From NCBI GenBank assembly GCA_963733395.1, contig CAVTCZ010000013.1, positions 1 to 64,000 of the forward strand: DNA of 64,000 bases, given 5' to 3'. The stretch is from JADKAV01 sp963733395. GTDB taxonomy: Bacteria > Actinomycetota > Actinomycetes > S36-B12 > UBA10799. Both the position numbers and the translations under genes were made by a program. The notes beneath the pieces were generated by a model. It saw nothing but the letters and a program-made list of their open reading frames with translations, was not told the DNA's origin and searched no databases. This document shows, in pieces, positions 63,913-64,000 of this stretch. Numbering within the stretch: position 1 is the first letter of the stretch; the number at the start of each line of letters is the position of its first letter.

Positions 63913-64000
63913 CGAGTACTCCTCTGACCTGGCCAACGGGCCGAACGGACCGCGGGGGTTGCGCCAACCGTAGCCCTCAGAAGTGGTCGGGGCTCGCTCT

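Overview
The window looks like chromosomal DNA of a high-GC actinobacterium (Actinomycetota). The evidence is the very strong GC bias at third codon positions, frequent GTG starts, leaderless-looking promoters, DUF222/HNH repeat genes, a group 3b NADP-linked NiFe hydrogenase and a heliorhodopsin. Single-base frameshifts are scattered through otherwise well conserved genes (at least 20 across the window), while many other genes are clean. I read most of these as assembly or read errors, possibly a long-read environmental assembly. True gene remnants (CPBP proteases, an aldehyde dehydrogenase, an adenosylhomocysteinase-like gene, IS256 and ISL3 transposases, Doc toxins) are also present and are marked separately.

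Layout. 0-2.6 kb: a NarL-type two-component pair (minus), then a small membrane protein closed by a perfect 20-bp inverted repeat. 2.7-7.4 kb: a CPBP protease remnant, a threonine aldolase-like enzyme flanked by two 102-bp direct repeats, an MFS exporter and a methyltransferase remnant. 7.4-10.7 kb: a very large secreted protein with a TIG domain and a papain-like catalytic core.

11-29.2 kb is the centrepiece: a minus-strand operon for a large iterative lipid or polyketide synthase. In transcription order it encodes a PfaD-like flavin enoyl reductase, an acyl-CoA dehydrogenase, a roughly 3000-residue synthase (KS-AT-KS-five ACP-like repeats-KR-DH) and a 1638-residue biotin carrier/carboxyltransferase protein with a eukaryotic-ACC-like layout but no ATP-grasp biotin carboxylase. 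A convergent Sfp-type phosphopantetheinyl transferase sits at its end. All five ACP-like repeats carry threonine where the phosphopantetheine serine is expected, which is the most unusual observation here. The product cannot be deduced.

29-37.3 kb holds housekeeping and accessory genes: Uma2-like protein, SOUL haem protein, ABC-F ATPase, a VapBC-type toxin-antitoxin pair, a DUF222-HNH gene and GrpB. 37.7-43 kb: a secreted zinc metalloprotease and two partial copies of a Doc-type Fic gene around an IS256 remnant and a methyltransferase. 43.0-43.8 kb: a heliorhodopsin with its retinal lysine and glutamate counterion. 44.2-50.1 kb: a collagen-like secreted protein, then a translationally coupled group 3b hydrogenase operon (hydB, cyclic-nucleotide-binding protein, hydG, hydD, hydA, maturation protease). 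50.1-51.9 kb: a small cysteine-containing membrane protein behind a CsoR-like operator, then a PadR regulator divergent from a membrane protein with nested operator palindromes between them.

52-64 kb: a substrate-binding/von Willebrand A protein with a coiled-coil partner, a secreted S55 (SpoIVB-like) peptidase, protein-isoaspartate methyltransferase, an intact IS110-family transposase, a heavily frameshifted second DUF222-HNH copy (part of a 1.2-kb direct repeat with the copy at 35.3 kb), an aldehyde dehydrogenase remnant, two small membrane proteins and an OsmC-family protein.
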